In this document: one piece after another, positions 33,520 to 43,771 of the stretch
Layout of the letters: the number at the start of each line of letters is the position of its first letter
Position numbering within the stretch: position 1 is the first letter of the stretch
From: JAKLHL01 sp964411885
Lineage (GTDB): Bacteria; Bdellovibrionota; JAFGOL01
Length of the DNA stretch: 50,669 nt
Direction of reading: 5' to 3'
Assembly: GCA_964411885.1 (NCBI GenBank)
Contig: CAYPMK010000006.1
Span: 1 to 50,669 of the forward strand
The notes under the pieces: generated by a model
What the model saw: the letters and a program-made list of their open reading frames with translations, nothing else
What the model was told of the DNA's origin: nothing
The model's database searches: none
Made by a program: the position numbers and the translations under genes

Positions 33520-34040
33520 CTGAATGGAGACCTCGCCGCTGGATAATCTTCTGGAACATTTATATCCATATTAATAAGTTCTTTCTTCTCAGAAACATCA
33601 TCTTGTATCATTTCGTTATTTGTACCAATCCTTCTAGCAACAGAGTTCTTAAGCAGACACTCCTCTATTTTAAGGTTTATATCTCCAAAAAGTCTATTTA
33701 CCTTTCTTATACGTTCTAATTCATTAAAAGCCTTAACACTAATTTTATAACAATCCATTTTGTCTATTTTGTCTAATATAGAAAAATAAGCATAATCTAT
33801 AGTCTTTAATGCTCCCAGCCCATCCCTTATACAAAACTCTTGTTCTTTCATGCCATTCTTAACTTTGCTATAAAGTTCATTTTCTGTCCTAGTAAGTATT
33901 ATTTTATTCTTTTTAATTATTTCTTTTTCTTTCTCTATTTTTTCACAAAACAAATCCTTTATTGTTGAATCTATATTGTCTTTTGAATGGAGAACATTAA
34001 AAGAGATTAACAAAGAAACAATAAATAAAAATCTAAACAA
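33516..34040 (-). CDS. Secreted helical protein of the envelope cluster
   Basis: The 174-residue product has a signal peptide and a helical, charged domain with four cysteines (near residues 32, 72, 101 and 126) that could pair into disulfides, then a polar tail ending P-A-A-R-S-P-F-R. I recognise no family. It is co-transcribed between the FHA/AgmX-type gene and the barrel gene. Confidence 0.6.
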   Translation of the reverse strand: MFRFLFIVSLLISFNVLHSKDNIDSTIKDLFCEKIEKEKEIIKKNKIILTRTENELYSKVKNGMKEQEFCIRDGLGALKTIDYAYFSILDKIDKMDCYKISVKAFNELERIRKVNRLFGDINLKIEECLLKNSVARRIGTNNEMIQDDVSEKKELINMDINVPEDYPAARSPFR

Positions 34041-34058
34041 ATCTCTTGTCCTCCTTAA

Positions 34059-35447
34059 TTAGTTTTGAGCCGTAAAATTCAAAGGATAGTTAACAACAAC
34101 TTCTCCCCCTTTTGGACTAGGAAATTTTATCCTTGTAAACACTCTTTGTACACAAGAAGTAAGTTCTTTGTCTTTAGCGGCAGTACCACTAAAAGACATG
34201 TTGTCAGTAGAAACACTACCACTTAAAAGAATCATGAACATAACTTTTAATTCCCCACTCAACCTTGGGTTACTCTTAAGAGCTTTATTATAGCAATACT
34301 GAAAAGCACTTACATGTTGAGAGAGTGTTTTTGCTATTATAGCTGGACTCATAGATCCAGCCCCACCCACATCTTCCTGTTGTATGTCACCCAATATATT
34401 AACAGCACCAGCATCTTGCCCTTCGCCAAAAGCAACAAGACCAGATCCTGTTGTTGTTTTCAATGAACCTATATCAACACCTTTCGCATCACCTGAACCT
34501 CTTTTAATCTTTGCTTCTTGTATTGTCGAACCAGCCCTAAGACCAGAAACACCTTTTAAGGCTTTATCTAATTTATCATTAAAACCACTTTCCTGAAAAA
34601 GATTAGCAACAGTACCGCCTCTCCCTTTTGAACCTATAATACCTATTATGCCAGCAGAGCGGACTATTTCTGACGAACTCCTTTTTACTTCAGCACCGCC
34701 ACCTGATCTTCCTTTAGAAGCTATCGTTACATCCTTGTTCCTAACATTTTTATCTTTTATTCCTCTGCCAGTGTTTTTATTATCTCTGCTTCTTAATTCA
34801 CTATTGGAAACAGCTCTTTTTTTGGTTATCTGTTCTTTTGTTGGAGGTTCTTTTTTCTTAAATGGTTCTGGTTTATCCATTATAAGCCTTGCAAATCTCT
34901 CTGGTATCTTTTCAAAATTAATTTCATTATTATTTTGATATTTAACGTTTGAGAATGAATACACTGCAAAAACATATGCAATGAGCAGGAATGATAATAT
35001 TGAAAAAAAACTTATATCAAAGTCACTAGTAATAATTCCTGCCCTAAATTCTCTTGGCAGTGTTTTCATTGTTCTTTCTGACGGATAGACCTTAAAAAGT
35101 ATGGTTTTATCCTCGAGGAACAAAATGCCCCTGGCTTCTTCTGATATAGGAATACTTACAATGTTGTCCTTAGATACAACTTCATTACTCTTCTTTATTT
35201 CTGATAAAGAAACAACATTGTCTTGTTGAAAGATCTTGCCATCCATCAGCTCACTAACGTTCACGACATATTTATCGTCTACATACTGAAAAAGAGGAAA
35301 TTTGTCATAAAAACCATCTGAGTCTATGACTATTGTATTGTCTAAAGACGTTCCTACATAAACTTCATTAAGATCATCAATAACAACTTCGTTTATTAAT
35401 CTTCCCGATCTTAAAAGTCCTATTTTTATATTAGGTATTCTATTCAT
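34059..35447 (-). CDS. FHA-like / AgmX-type TonB-like transducer (GltG/GltJ-like)
   Basis: The 462-residue protein has, in order, a degenerate FHA-like cytoplasmic domain (about 1-100, V-Y-V-G-T-S-L-D-N-T-I-V-I), one membrane helix (about 147-165), a lysine/proline stretch (P-E-P-F-K-K-K-E-P-P), a long glycine-rich periplasmic region, and a C-terminal AgmX/PglI domain (C-Y-N-K-A-L-K-S-N-P-R-L-S-G-E-L and K-F-P-S-P-K-G-G, with the two conserved cysteines). This layout is that of the Glt gliding components and of their unstudied paralogues in other lineages. The canonical FHA phosphopeptide residues are not evident. It is upstream of the barrel and downstream of ExbD/ExbB. Confidence 0.8.
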   Translation of the reverse strand: MNRIPNIKIGLLRSGRLINEVVIDDLNEVYVGTSLDNTIVIDSDGFYDKFPLFQYVDDKYVVNVSELMDGKIFQQDNVVSLSEIKKSNEVVSKDNIVSIPISEEARGILFLEDKTILFKVYPSERTMKTLPREFRAGIITSDFDISFFSILSFLLIAYVFAVYSFSNVKYQNNNEINFEKIPERFARLIMDKPEPFKKKEPPTKEQITKKRAVSNSELRSRDNKNTGRGIKDKNVRNKDVTIASKGRSGGGAEVKRSSSEIVRSAGIIGIIGSKGRGGTVANLFQESGFNDKLDKALKGVSGLRAGSTIQEAKIKRGSGDAKGVDIGSLKTTTGSGLVAFGEGQDAGAVNILGDIQQEDVGGAGSMSPAIIAKTLSQHVSAFQYCYNKALKSNPRLSGELKVMFMILLSGSVSTDNMSFSGTAAKDKELTSCVQRVFTRIKFPSPKGGEVVVNYPLNFTAQN

Positions 35448-35457
35448 TTTATATCCG

Positions 35458-35952
35458 CTATTTTTTTAGAGCCACAAATTTAAAATCATTATACTCAACT
35501 TGACCAGCTGTATACATTATCTGCCTCAACATAGAAAATGGGATGTCTTTGTCCATTTGAAGAACTATTATTCCTTCTGATTTTAGTTTTTTGTTAAAAG
35601 AAGAAATATATTTTGTTTTTTCAGCATGTTTTGACAACACATTATACAGTGGTTCTATCATAAAACCTGTTTCATCTAGGTCCATCTTTTTCACTACACC
35701 CTTGTCATGTTTAAGGACCACTCTCCCGTCTACTATTATGTTGTATCTATCTACTGTTACAGTCAACATATCTACAGGAGTTTTGCTAGAACTGCTTAAA
35801 GGAAAATCCATATACCCTGATGTTTTTATGCTATGAGAAGTTGCGGCACTGAAATTGATCAAAAGAAATATCAACAGCATTACAAACATATCTAATAGCG
35901 CTGTTATGTTTATCTCTGGTATTGTGGTGTCCCTTCTTTTTCTAATTCCCAT
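35458..35952 (-). CDS. ExbD/TolR-family protein A
   Basis: The 164-residue protein has a basic N-terminus, one membrane helix with the channel aspartate Asp21 (N-I-T-A-L-L-D-M-F) and a periplasmic domain. Two different ExbD-like partners of one ExbB are found together, as in AglQ/AglS with AglR. It begins 1 bp after the upstream ExbD stops. Confidence 0.88.
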   Translation of the reverse strand: MGIRKRRDTTIPEINITALLDMFVMLLIFLLINFSAATSHSIKTSGYMDFPLSSSSKTPVDMLTVTVDRYNIIVDGRVVLKHDKGVVKKMDLDETGFMIEPLYNVLSKHAEKTKYISSFNKKLKSEGIIVLQMDKDIPFSMLRQIMYTAGQVEYNDFKFVALKK

Positions 35953-36473
35953 TAAACAACTCCCCCGCCTAAAACAACATTGGGGAACATCGTGGTTTTT
36001 TTCATATTACCATCTTTACCTATTTCTTTTCTTTCTCTTGATGCATCCATGGTTTGCACTATTTCTTCAAATCTTGTGTTTGAATCTGGCACTATTATTA
36101 TCGACCACTCATTTGGATAATTCTTCTTTATTTCTAAAAGTTTTGTACTCAGCAATTCATAATCATAAAGACCATTCTTCTTTTTTATTAAAGTTCCAGC
36201 TCCATCAACACTAAGTAAACCGCCTGTGCCACCGAGGACAAAACCGTCTGTGGTTATAGCTATAGTAAGGCCAAGTTTTTTCTGCTCTTGATCTTGTGTG
36301 TCCACCACACTGGTTTCTTCTGCAAAAGCAGGCAGAGAAGCATCCAAAATAACATATTCAGTAAAGCTAACAGACAATAACAACACTGGGATTACAGCAA
36401 CAATAAAATCTAGTAATGGAACAAGATTTACGTTCCTTAATGCAGCAACTTTCTTCCTTTTACCAGAAGCCAT
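35952..36473 (-). CDS. ExbD/TolR-family protein B
   Basis: The 173-residue second ExbD-like protein has the motif N-L-V-P-L-L-D-F-I-V with Asp22 in its single helix, then a periplasmic domain of different sequence from the first. Both keep the proton-path aspartate, so both are likely functional stators. It follows the ExbB gene by 3 bp. Confidence 0.85.
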   Translation of the reverse strand: MASGKRKKVAALRNVNLVPLLDFIVAVIPVLLLSVSFTEYVILDASLPAFAEETSVVDTQDQEQKKLGLTIAITTDGFVLGGTGGLLSVDGAGTLIKKKNGLYDYELLSTKLLEIKKNYPNEWSIIIVPDSNTRFEEIVQTMDASRERKEIGKDGNMKKTTMFPNVVLGGGVV

Positions 36474-36476
36474 TCT

Positions 36477-37169
36477 TTAGACCTCGTTGTTTGGGAGTGG
36501 CGGTTGATCTTGAACAGAAGATCTATTCCTGACTGTTCTATATTGTTCAGATATAAGATTTAATACAGCCACAGAATATCTATCTACATCATCCATCATC
36601 TTGTTCGCCTTATTGGATAAATAACTATGAACAACTATGGCCGTTACAGCAACAATAAGTCCAAATGCAGTACAGTTCATTGCTTCCGCTATACCGGTCG
36701 CTAACATTTGTTGTTTTTGTGCTGGGTCTGCCGCAGACAAAGAACCAAATGACTTTATAAGACCAGTAATAGTACCCAAAAGTCCAAGCAGAGTAGACAG
36801 ATTGGCAAAAGTAGCGATAAAACTTAATCCAGACTGGATCTGTGGAACAACTTTCAACGAAGCTTCATCCATAGCCCCATCTATATCCTCTGTTGGTTTA
36901 CCAAACCTTAAAAGCCCTGCCTTTATAACTTGTGGCAAAGAAGCTCTAGGTTTTATCTGGCACATTTTTATAGCACGATCTATATTTCCAGAAGAAATAA
37001 GCTTCATTATCTGTTTCATAAATGGTTCACTATCTACAGCATAAGTGAAATAAAGTTTTATGAACCTATCAACAGATAACGCAATAACAAAAATAGCCAC
37101 AACGCCTATAGCATACATAAAGGGACCGCCTTTCTGAAATGCAACCGCTATTGTTTCATAAAAATTCAT
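36477..37169 (-). CDS. ExbB/TolQ/MotA-family proton channel protein
   Basis: The 230-residue protein has three membrane helices with a large cytoplasmic loop and the family pattern F-A-N-L-S-T-L-L-G-L-L-G-T-I-T-G-L-I-K-S-F, followed by G-I-A-E-A-M-N-C-T-A-F-G-L. It forms the channel with the two ExbD proteins and converts proton flow into motion of the transducer. Confidence 0.93.
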   Translation of the reverse strand: MNFYETIAVAFQKGGPFMYAIGVVAIFVIALSVDRFIKLYFTYAVDSEPFMKQIMKLISSGNIDRAIKMCQIKPRASLPQVIKAGLLRFGKPTEDIDGAMDEASLKVVPQIQSGLSFIATFANLSTLLGLLGTITGLIKSFGSLSAADPAQKQQMLATGIAEAMNCTAFGLIVAVTAIVVHSYLSNKANKMMDDVDRYSVAVLNLISEQYRTVRNRSSVQDQPPLPNNEV

Positions 37170-37198
37170 CTGAATTAACCTCCACTCCGTAGTATGTT

Positions 37199-37468
37199 TT
37201 AGAAAGGTTCATTATAAGTAACCTCAACTATAGCCTTAGTGTAATCATAGTCAGCAAAATTATCTCTAAAATCAATATCAGATTTCTTTATTATATAAAG
37301 TGTTCTTGGTCTGTCTATAAGACCGGTTATATCAAGTCCCTCTAGATCTACATATTGCCTTTTTTTTGATGTTGTTTTTTTGACCACCTTTTTCTTTGCA
37401 GAATAAACATCGTCACAAAAAGTAGATAAAGATACAATTAATACAATAGCCCATAAAACTCTTAACAT
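37199..37468 (-). CDS. Small secreted protein of the envelope cluster
   Basis: The 89-residue product has a signal peptide, a lysine-rich stretch (K-K-K-V-V-K-K-T-T-S-K-K) and a short domain with the order L-E-G-L-D-I-T-G-L-I-D-R-P, a reading I associate with small proteins next to Agl/Glt-like genes in other bacteria. Role unknown. Sits 29 bp from the ExbB gene. Confidence 0.65.
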   Translation of the reverse strand: MLRVLWAIVLIVSLSTFCDDVYSAKKKVVKKTTSKKRQYVDLEGLDITGLIDRPRTLYIIKKSDIDFRDNFADYDYTKAIVEVTYNEPF

Positions 37469-37469
37469 A

Positions 37470-38585
37470 TTATTTATCCCTCTTCTGGTTAGCGATATCG
37501 TTTATATACTTAAAAACCCTGTGTGAAGGACTTATTTCTCCATTTTTAAGAGCCACATACCTTTTAAACATATCCAATGCTTCTTGTGGTTTTTTTAGAT
37601 TATCTATTAAAAATATACCATAATTAAAGCAAGCCTCTGGATATGATGGTGCATATTGTAGAGCTTTTTCATACAATTCTTTGGCTTCCAAAAACATGCC
37701 AATGTTAGAATATGCTGAAGCTAAATTAACAATAGCTTCAACCAGCCTAGGGTTTAATGATAGGGTTCTTTTAAATTCATTTATTGCTCCCTCGTTATCT
37801 CCTGAGCTCAACAAATATTCGCCTAAATTTAAATGCGTATACGGATCGTTAGGTGAGAGGTCTGTCCCTTTTTTAAGAAGATCATAGGATTGAGATCTTC
37901 CTTCTAATTTAGCTGTAACAACGCCAAGGTTGCTGTATATTGAACCGTTCTCTAACCCTTCATCTAGTGCTTTTATATATATAAACCTAGCATACTCGTA
38001 CTTACCTTTGAAGTAATAAACATTACCGAGAGTATTATATGCTGGCACAAATTTAGGGTTCTTTTTGATTATAAGCTCAGCAAGTCTTTGTGCTTGGTTG
38101 AGATCACCCAATAATATATAGATCAAAGCAGTATTGTTCATTATTACATCATTATTCGGTATGGTTTCATTAGCTTTTAGCAGCACGTTTAATGATCCGT
38201 TTTTATCACCATCCTCAAGATATGTTTTAGCGAGTAATGAATAAGCCTCTATGAATCCTTTTCTATACTTTATAGCATTTTTAAAAGCCTCTTTTGCTTT
38301 TATGTATTCATTACCATAAAGATACAAGCGCCCCATATTGAACCAAATATCAGCATCTCCCTGATCAAAAGATATTGCTTTTATAAAATTATCTTCTGAG
38401 ATCCTGTAAGTATTTAAGTCAGAATAAGAACTGCTCTCAAACTGTTTGGCTTTCTCCATTGCCAAAGAATAATAATCGTTACTAACAAGAGGTTTGCTTG
38501 TGTGCTCTTTTACAATCAAGTCCTTCTTTGTTGAACAAGAAAACAATATCAAAGGCAATGTAAAAATAATAATTTTTATATTCAT
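37470..38585 (-). CDS. TPR lipoprotein
   Basis: The 371-residue protein has a lipobox L-F-S-C (Cys about 17) and about eight tetratricopeptide repeats (for example G-N-V-Y-Y-F-K-G-K-Y-E-Y-A, N-L-G-E-Y-L-L-S-S-G-D). A TPR lipoprotein, GltE/AglT, is a core part of myxobacterial gliding complexes. It overlaps the large TPR gene by 4 bp and precedes the small secreted gene by 1 bp. Confidence 0.85.
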   Translation of the reverse strand: MNIKIIIFTLPLILFSCSTKKDLIVKEHTSKPLVSNDYYSLAMEKAKQFESSSYSDLNTYRISEDNFIKAISFDQGDADIWFNMGRLYLYGNEYIKAKEAFKNAIKYRKGFIEAYSLLAKTYLEDGDKNGSLNVLLKANETIPNNDVIMNNTALIYILLGDLNQAQRLAELIIKKNPKFVPAYNTLGNVYYFKGKYEYARFIYIKALDEGLENGSIYSNLGVVTAKLEGRSQSYDLLKKGTDLSPNDPYTHLNLGEYLLSSGDNEGAINEFKRTLSLNPRLVEAIVNLASAYSNIGMFLEAKELYEKALQYAPSYPEACFNYGIFLIDNLKKPQEALDMFKRYVALKNGEISPSHRVFKYINDIANQKRDK

Positions 38586-41500
38586 CTGCCCACAAACCCA
38601 TAGTCCTGTATATCCAAAGAAGGACTATTAACATAGATTGTTTCTTTCTTTTCGCCATATTGTGTTGGCCTTAAATATTTTAATCTTCTATATGCATACT
38701 TTGTCCATACATTAACTGTTTTAAGACGAGCAGACTCAGATATTGTTTTTTCATAGTTTTCAACGGCCTTGTCCTCATATGGTAAAGCCTGAGTCCTTAT
38801 TTGATTATCATACTCTCTTTTTAACTCCACTGTGTTAATCTCTTTTGGAACAGGTATACCATACAAAAACTCTGCAAATCTATCAAAACCAAGCCCAATC
38901 ATATAGAGTGAGGCCAAAGACCACTCTGTAACACCAAGTTTAACAACACCAAGATAATCGTCTGTCAACTTGTTTAGCAATCTTTCTTTTTTATCATAAG
39001 TGCTCTTTAGTTTTGAATAATCATAATCATTTATTTTAATCGATAAATATTCGTTAAATGTTTTGTTCAATACTTTAAATTTTGCTTCAGCATTATAATC
39101 AGAAGCAACGGTGTCATTTATTCCCTTAGATGATTTGAACAAGTTTATTGCTTTATTATAAAAAGTCATGGCCTGACTTATGTTACCTGCTTTTTCATAA
39201 ATACGAGCAGTTTTAACATATGACTCCATCACACCATCAAGATCTGTTTTGTTCCTTTCTGCATAAGATGAATATATAGATATAGCATTCTTATCTTTTT
39301 TGCTTTTCTCATATAACCAAGCTGCCTGCATTAAGGCGTTAGATCTTTCTCTTATGTTAGTTCTTGATGCAGAATATACAACAAGATGTTCTGCCGCCTT
39401 AACATACTCATCTTTTGATCTACGTATCCTGTATGAATTATAGTGGCTGTCAGAAACATATTTGGAAGCAGGATGTTTTTTAATTAGTAATTCATAATAA
39501 TATAATGCTTTATTAAAATTAAGGTCTTGTTCTAGAGAAACAGCTAATCTAAACATCGCATCTGCAGAATATTTACTTCTAGGATATTTAGACAGCATCG
39601 TTCCATAAACAGAACTAGCACTCTTATATTTACCTGTTTTTTCATATATAACACCTGCATTATATAGAGCAGCATCTGAATACTCCGATTTAGGATATTG
39701 TTTAGCCAATCTTACATACTCATCTGCTGCAGCGACAGACTTGCCTTCGCTCTCTAATTTTTGTGCACTTTTAAAAACAGATCCTGTCATTAAACTTTTT
39801 ATTTCTTCAGAATTATAACTAGAAGTAGCTATATTTTTAGACGAAAGGAGTTTATTGCTCCAGTATTCTACTTCTTTATAATCCTTCTTGTAATTATATA
39901 TAGATATAAGATTCCTAATAGAATCTCCATAAAATTTTGAGTTAGGATACTTATTTACTATGTTTTTATAACCAACTACAGCATCATCAAATCTATTATT
40001 CCTAAAATATACCTCTGATTTCATATAAGACACTTCATCCAGCCTATAACCTGTTGGATTAAGTTCTTCGTATTTATTACATGAGTCCACTAAAGATTTC
40101 TCTAGTTCACCAAGATTGTTGGCAAGAATAAGATCTCCGCTCTTACTCAATAGAGGTTTTATTTCTTTTGTATAATATTTTTTGTCCGTAGATTTAAGCT
40201 TTGCTTGCAAGGCTGAAACAACACCAAACGAACTTTTTTCTTTATATTGATCGTCAGTAGAATAATTTCTTACTGCAGTATACTCATTTGCCGCACCACC
40301 ATAGTCTCTTAAATTAAAGAGAACTTGGGCATAATTATAACGAGCACCTATCATTAGAGGATCTGAAGGATGTTTTTTTAGAAAATCATAGTATAATTTT
40401 GCAGCTGCAATGTATTCACTCCTTTTTCCTGTTTGGTCACCTTTTTCTTGATGGTACATCGCTACAGAGATAAGTTGTTTTTCTATGAGGCTGTCCGCGG
40501 TCATTACAGCTTTTAGGTTTTCTATATTTCTTGCTCTCCACAAAGAGCCATCACCAAAAAGTGTTATCATCTTTTCTCTTTCTTGGTTCATATCTGCGTA
40601 GCTATCATATTTTCTAAGGTCGCTTATTAATTTATCTTGTAAAACAGGGTTCTCTGGGTGATCTGGATATTTAGACAAAACAAAAGAAACAGAAGACCTT
40701 GCTTCTTTAACCCTGTCCGACATGATATACAGCTCACATATTTTGGTCATTATTTCATATTCATAATTTTTACCACCGACGTTATTAAAGAATGAATATG
40801 CATCTTTAATTCCATTGCCTGACTCAGAAAAACCAACGGCTATATAATTCTTCGCTTCTGTTTTAAAAGTATTACTATAATCATAACCATGCTTTTTATC
40901 TATAGAGTCTATCAGTGTAACAAAAAAATCTGCTGATTCATTTATTTTTCCTCTGCTGTAGTATATCCATCCAAGTTTATAAAGAACGTTCTCATAATAA
41001 ACAGAATCTGGATAATTTAGAACCATAGAGTAATAAGATATGGCGGTATCAAAATCATCCATGTCAAAATAATTTTCTCCGAGTCTTGTATATATTTCTG
41101 GCAATCTTTCGCTATTTGGGAATTCATTTATTATCTGTCTAAATACAGGAACAGCTTTTCCCATCTGGCCTTCTTCAAAATAAGCATAACCAAGCAAATA
41201 CATTGCATCATCTCTATATCTATAATCTTTATAATTATTAATAAGTTTTGTTAAAACCCCTACGGCTAAAGAATAATCTATATTAGGTTCTGGCGGCAGG
41301 ACTTGAACTTCTCCTCTTATAAATTTTTGATATTCTTTTTCATATGACTCGGTGTCTCTTATCAATTTTTGTGATGCGTCTTCATAATAGAGTTTTCCAA
41401 GCCTATACAAAACGTCTGGGACATGGTCACTGTTAGGATATTCCCTCAGGTAATTCTCAAAAGATTCTATACTAAGTTTCCTGTTTGACTCTTCTAGTAC

Positions 41501-41716
41501 CTCTATGTTCTCAACCCTTCCTTCAAAAGATTCTTCTAAATCTATTTTCTTAAGCGTTCTTTGCCTAGCTATAATACTATCTATTTCATTAACAAACTCT
41601 TTTGAACTTTTATAAAAATCAGCCTTAGCGTCTCTAAGCTCCTGACAAAATGAATTATCTAAGAACAAGAACGGGGCAATAATAAATATAATAGTTCTTT
41701 TAAACATCTTAATCAT
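38582..41716 (-). CDS. Large periplasmic TPR-repeat protein
   Basis: About 1044 residues from ATG 41716 (a longer frame from TTG 41740 has no ribosome site). After a signal peptide (F-L-F-L-D-N-S-F-C-Q) come many TPR/Sel1-like helical repeats over most of the length, for example Y-R-L-G-K-L-Y-Y-E-D and G-Y-A-Y-F-E-E-G-Q-M-G-K-A, with the pattern L-G-x-x-Y-x-x-x-x-D-x-x-x-A. A scaffold in the periplasm is likely, comparable to GltD-type TPR proteins. Specific partners are not visible. Confidence 0.82.
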   Translation of the reverse strand: MIKMFKRTIIFIIAPFLFLDNSFCQELRDAKADFYKSSKEFVNEIDSIIARQRTLKKIDLEESFEGRVENIEVLEESNRKLSIESFENYLREYPNSDHVPDVLYRLGKLYYEDASQKLIRDTESYEKEYQKFIRGEVQVLPPEPNIDYSLAVGVLTKLINNYKDYRYRDDAMYLLGYAYFEEGQMGKAVPVFRQIINEFPNSERLPEIYTRLGENYFDMDDFDTAISYYSMVLNYPDSVYYENVLYKLGWIYYSRGKINESADFFVTLIDSIDKKHGYDYSNTFKTEAKNYIAVGFSESGNGIKDAYSFFNNVGGKNYEYEIMTKICELYIMSDRVKEARSSVSFVLSKYPDHPENPVLQDKLISDLRKYDSYADMNQEREKMITLFGDGSLWRARNIENLKAVMTADSLIEKQLISVAMYHQEKGDQTGKRSEYIAAAKLYYDFLKKHPSDPLMIGARYNYAQVLFNLRDYGGAANEYTAVRNYSTDDQYKEKSSFGVVSALQAKLKSTDKKYYTKEIKPLLSKSGDLILANNLGELEKSLVDSCNKYEELNPTGYRLDEVSYMKSEVYFRNNRFDDAVVGYKNIVNKYPNSKFYGDSIRNLISIYNYKKDYKEVEYWSNKLLSSKNIATSSYNSEEIKSLMTGSVFKSAQKLESEGKSVAAADEYVRLAKQYPKSEYSDAALYNAGVIYEKTGKYKSASSVYGTMLSKYPRSKYSADAMFRLAVSLEQDLNFNKALYYYELLIKKHPASKYVSDSHYNSYRIRRSKDEYVKAAEHLVVYSASRTNIRERSNALMQAAWLYEKSKKDKNAISIYSSYAERNKTDLDGVMESYVKTARIYEKAGNISQAMTFYNKAINLFKSSKGINDTVASDYNAEAKFKVLNKTFNEYLSIKINDYDYSKLKSTYDKKERLLNKLTDDYLGVVKLGVTEWSLASLYMIGLGFDRFAEFLYGIPVPKEINTVELKREYDNQIRTQALPYEDKAVENYEKTISESARLKTVNVWTKYAYRRLKYLRPTQYGEKKETIYVNSPSLDIQDYGFVGR

Positions 41717-43094
41717 CACGCCCTTTATATTTACTATCAAGATCTTCTATTATTTTTTGTTTGTTCTCTTGAATATTTTTTATCTTTTTACTCTGCTCTT
41801 CTTTTGTCTTCCATGTTATGTCTATTTTGCCAAGTTGTGCTTTAAGCCCAATATCGTCCAGCCTGCTGTTTATTATCTTTATTGTTGAAGCTATGTAAGA
41901 TTTCAAATATCTATTCATTATATTCCTTAAAGCAATGAATTGGATATCCTGATCAGTATATTTATCTCTTGTCTTAGAGTTAATGATTGCTTCAACTCTT
42001 TTGTCTAAGGCAAAATAAACACTAAGGGACCTTCTCAGGTAATCCTTTTCTTTGGTTGTTAACCATTCTCTAAAAGCTCTGGAATATGTTGCATCGTTGT
42101 TAAAAAGAGCAAAGTTTATATTGGTGTCTACGGACATAGGTGAACCATCTTTATATGGATGTGATAAGACTTTAGTTAGATCATCAGATAACTTAAATTT
42201 ATTTATTTCATCAGCAAATATTTTTTTGATACCTGAATATTCTGTCAAGACTTCGTCAAAGATCTTGTTTGCCTCTTCATACATATTGTTTTCCATGTAT
42301 ATATAGCCACGGATAGTTTTAACTTTCATAAAATCAAACTCAGATATATCTTCGCTATAGTCTGCGCTTAATTTTTGCTTATCCCAATCTCTATCGTCTA
42401 ACAAAGAAATAGCTTCTAAATGATATAGTGCTTTTTCGTAATCCTTTTTGCTAATCATCAACATACCCATCTCATATAATGACCTTAAATAATATGGAGA
42501 GATAGCGTCTATCAACTGATAAGACATCAAAGCTTCATTAAATCTACCAAGTAATACCAAAACCCTTGCTTTACCTATTGTAGCAAGATCAACAACATCT
42601 TTTGTATTGTAATCACTCTTATAATTAGAAAGTTTATCAAACAACAGTAAAGCATTTTTGTATTTTTTATTAATAACAAAACAAGAAGCCTTTATATATT
42701 GTCCCTTAAAATAATATGGCATTTCTTTATCTAAACTGTCTATAAACTTCGTGCTAAGATCACAATCCCCTTCATGAAAAGACATTTTGGCTATTTTATA
42801 TATTATAGAAGATCTAGCTTCAGATCTTATATTTTTAAAATCTTTTGAATTATCTATAACATATTTAAAAAGGGCTGTGTCTGAATTTTGTTCTGCTATA
42901 TCCACAAGCCTCGATATGGCGTGTGAATAAACAACTCCCTGAGATGTTTTTGCCACATCCTTAAATATATATTCTGCCTGAAAAAGATCTCCGTTTATAA
43001 AATAGGATTCTGCCCTAGTGGATATGTCTGACCCCTGAGAATAAGAAAAAGAACTATGAAAACAAACTATCGCTGTGATAATAAAATATTTCAT
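41709..43094 (-). CDS. Secreted TPR-like protein
   Basis: The 461-residue protein has a signal peptide (F-S-Y-S-Q) and TPR-like helical repeats in its first 300 residues (for example A-R-V-L-V-L-L-G-R-F-N-E-A-L-M-S-Y), and a coiled-coil C-terminal end rich in Lys and Glu. It belongs to the same operon as the large TPR protein, overlapping it by 8 bp or more. Confidence 0.75.
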   Translation of the reverse strand: MKYFIITAIVCFHSSFSYSQGSDISTRAESYFINGDLFQAEYIFKDVAKTSQGVVYSHAISRLVDIAEQNSDTALFKYVIDNSKDFKNIRSEARSSIIYKIAKMSFHEGDCDLSTKFIDSLDKEMPYYFKGQYIKASCFVINKKYKNALLLFDKLSNYKSDYNTKDVVDLATIGKARVLVLLGRFNEALMSYQLIDAISPYYLRSLYEMGMLMISKKDYEKALYHLEAISLLDDRDWDKQKLSADYSEDISEFDFMKVKTIRGYIYMENNMYEEANKIFDEVLTEYSGIKKIFADEINKFKLSDDLTKVLSHPYKDGSPMSVDTNINFALFNNDATYSRAFREWLTTKEKDYLRRSLSVYFALDKRVEAIINSKTRDKYTDQDIQFIALRNIMNRYLKSYIASTIKIINSRLDDIGLKAQLGKIDITWKTKEEQSKKIKNIQENKQKIIEDLDSKYKGRDD

Positions 43095-43771
43095 TATTGC
43101 TCTATTCTCTCCGGCATTTTATTTTGTAATTGGGTTTCAAATTTCATAGCAGGTCTATCTTTAAAAGATGTAAAGATTCCACCTTTTTCATAGCTTATAC
43201 CCGAGATTAAAACTTTTTTGTTATCTGGGATCACAAAAGAATACCTGTCTTGGACCTTTATTTTGTAATCTTTCAAATAATCAAATACACCACTCGCACT
43301 ACCAGATACAACTGCTTCTACAACAAGTTCATGATGACCTGGGTTAATAAAGGAACTTAAAATGGAGGCATCTTGTTTGTCTTGGTTAACATCAAAAACA
43401 GAATATATACTTTTGCCATCTAATATATATTTCAGACTCATTATGTTAAACCTTGAGCTCATTTTATTAACGTGAGAAATAGACAAATATGATACAGGAG
43501 CAGTGTTTAGACCATCTTTAGATACTTCCATTAATTTTGATTTAGAATCAAGGACTTTGTCTCTCATAGATTCTATTTTTTCTTTTATAGCCTGAACATC
43601 CATTGACTTTATTTTATTTATTTCAGCAGGATCAACTTTATATTTTGTTGAATTATCGTCTAAAGTAAAAACTGTAGCTTTTTTATCTTGCACCTGCCCA
43701 TCACATATAGCAGGTAAACTAATTAAACAAATTAATAAAACAAAAAATTTATATGATCTTAGCATAATCAT
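43094..43771 (-). CDS. Secreted coiled-coil / Ig-like protein
   Basis: The 225-residue product has a signal peptide, a coiled-coil stretch (about residues 45-85) and a beta-rich domain with L-D-G-K-S-I-Y, a P-G-H-H-E-L-V-V-E motif and Y-L-K-D-Y-K-I-K-V. I have seen such domains beside TPR/TonB clusters of deltaproteobacterial genomes but no defined function. It overlaps the lytic transglycosylase gene by 23 bp (17 bp if the third Met is used). Confidence 0.65.
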   Translation of the reverse strand: MIMLRSYKFFVLLICLISLPAICDGQVQDKKATVFTLDDNSTKYKVDPAEINKIKSMDVQAIKEKIESMRDKVLDSKSKLMEVSKDGLNTAPVSYLSISHVNKMSSRFNIMSLKYILDGKSIYSVFDVNQDKQDASILSSFINPGHHELVVEAVVSGSASGVFDYLKDYKIKVQDRYSFVIPDNKKVLISGISYEKGGIFTSFKDRPAMKFETQLQNKMPERIEQ

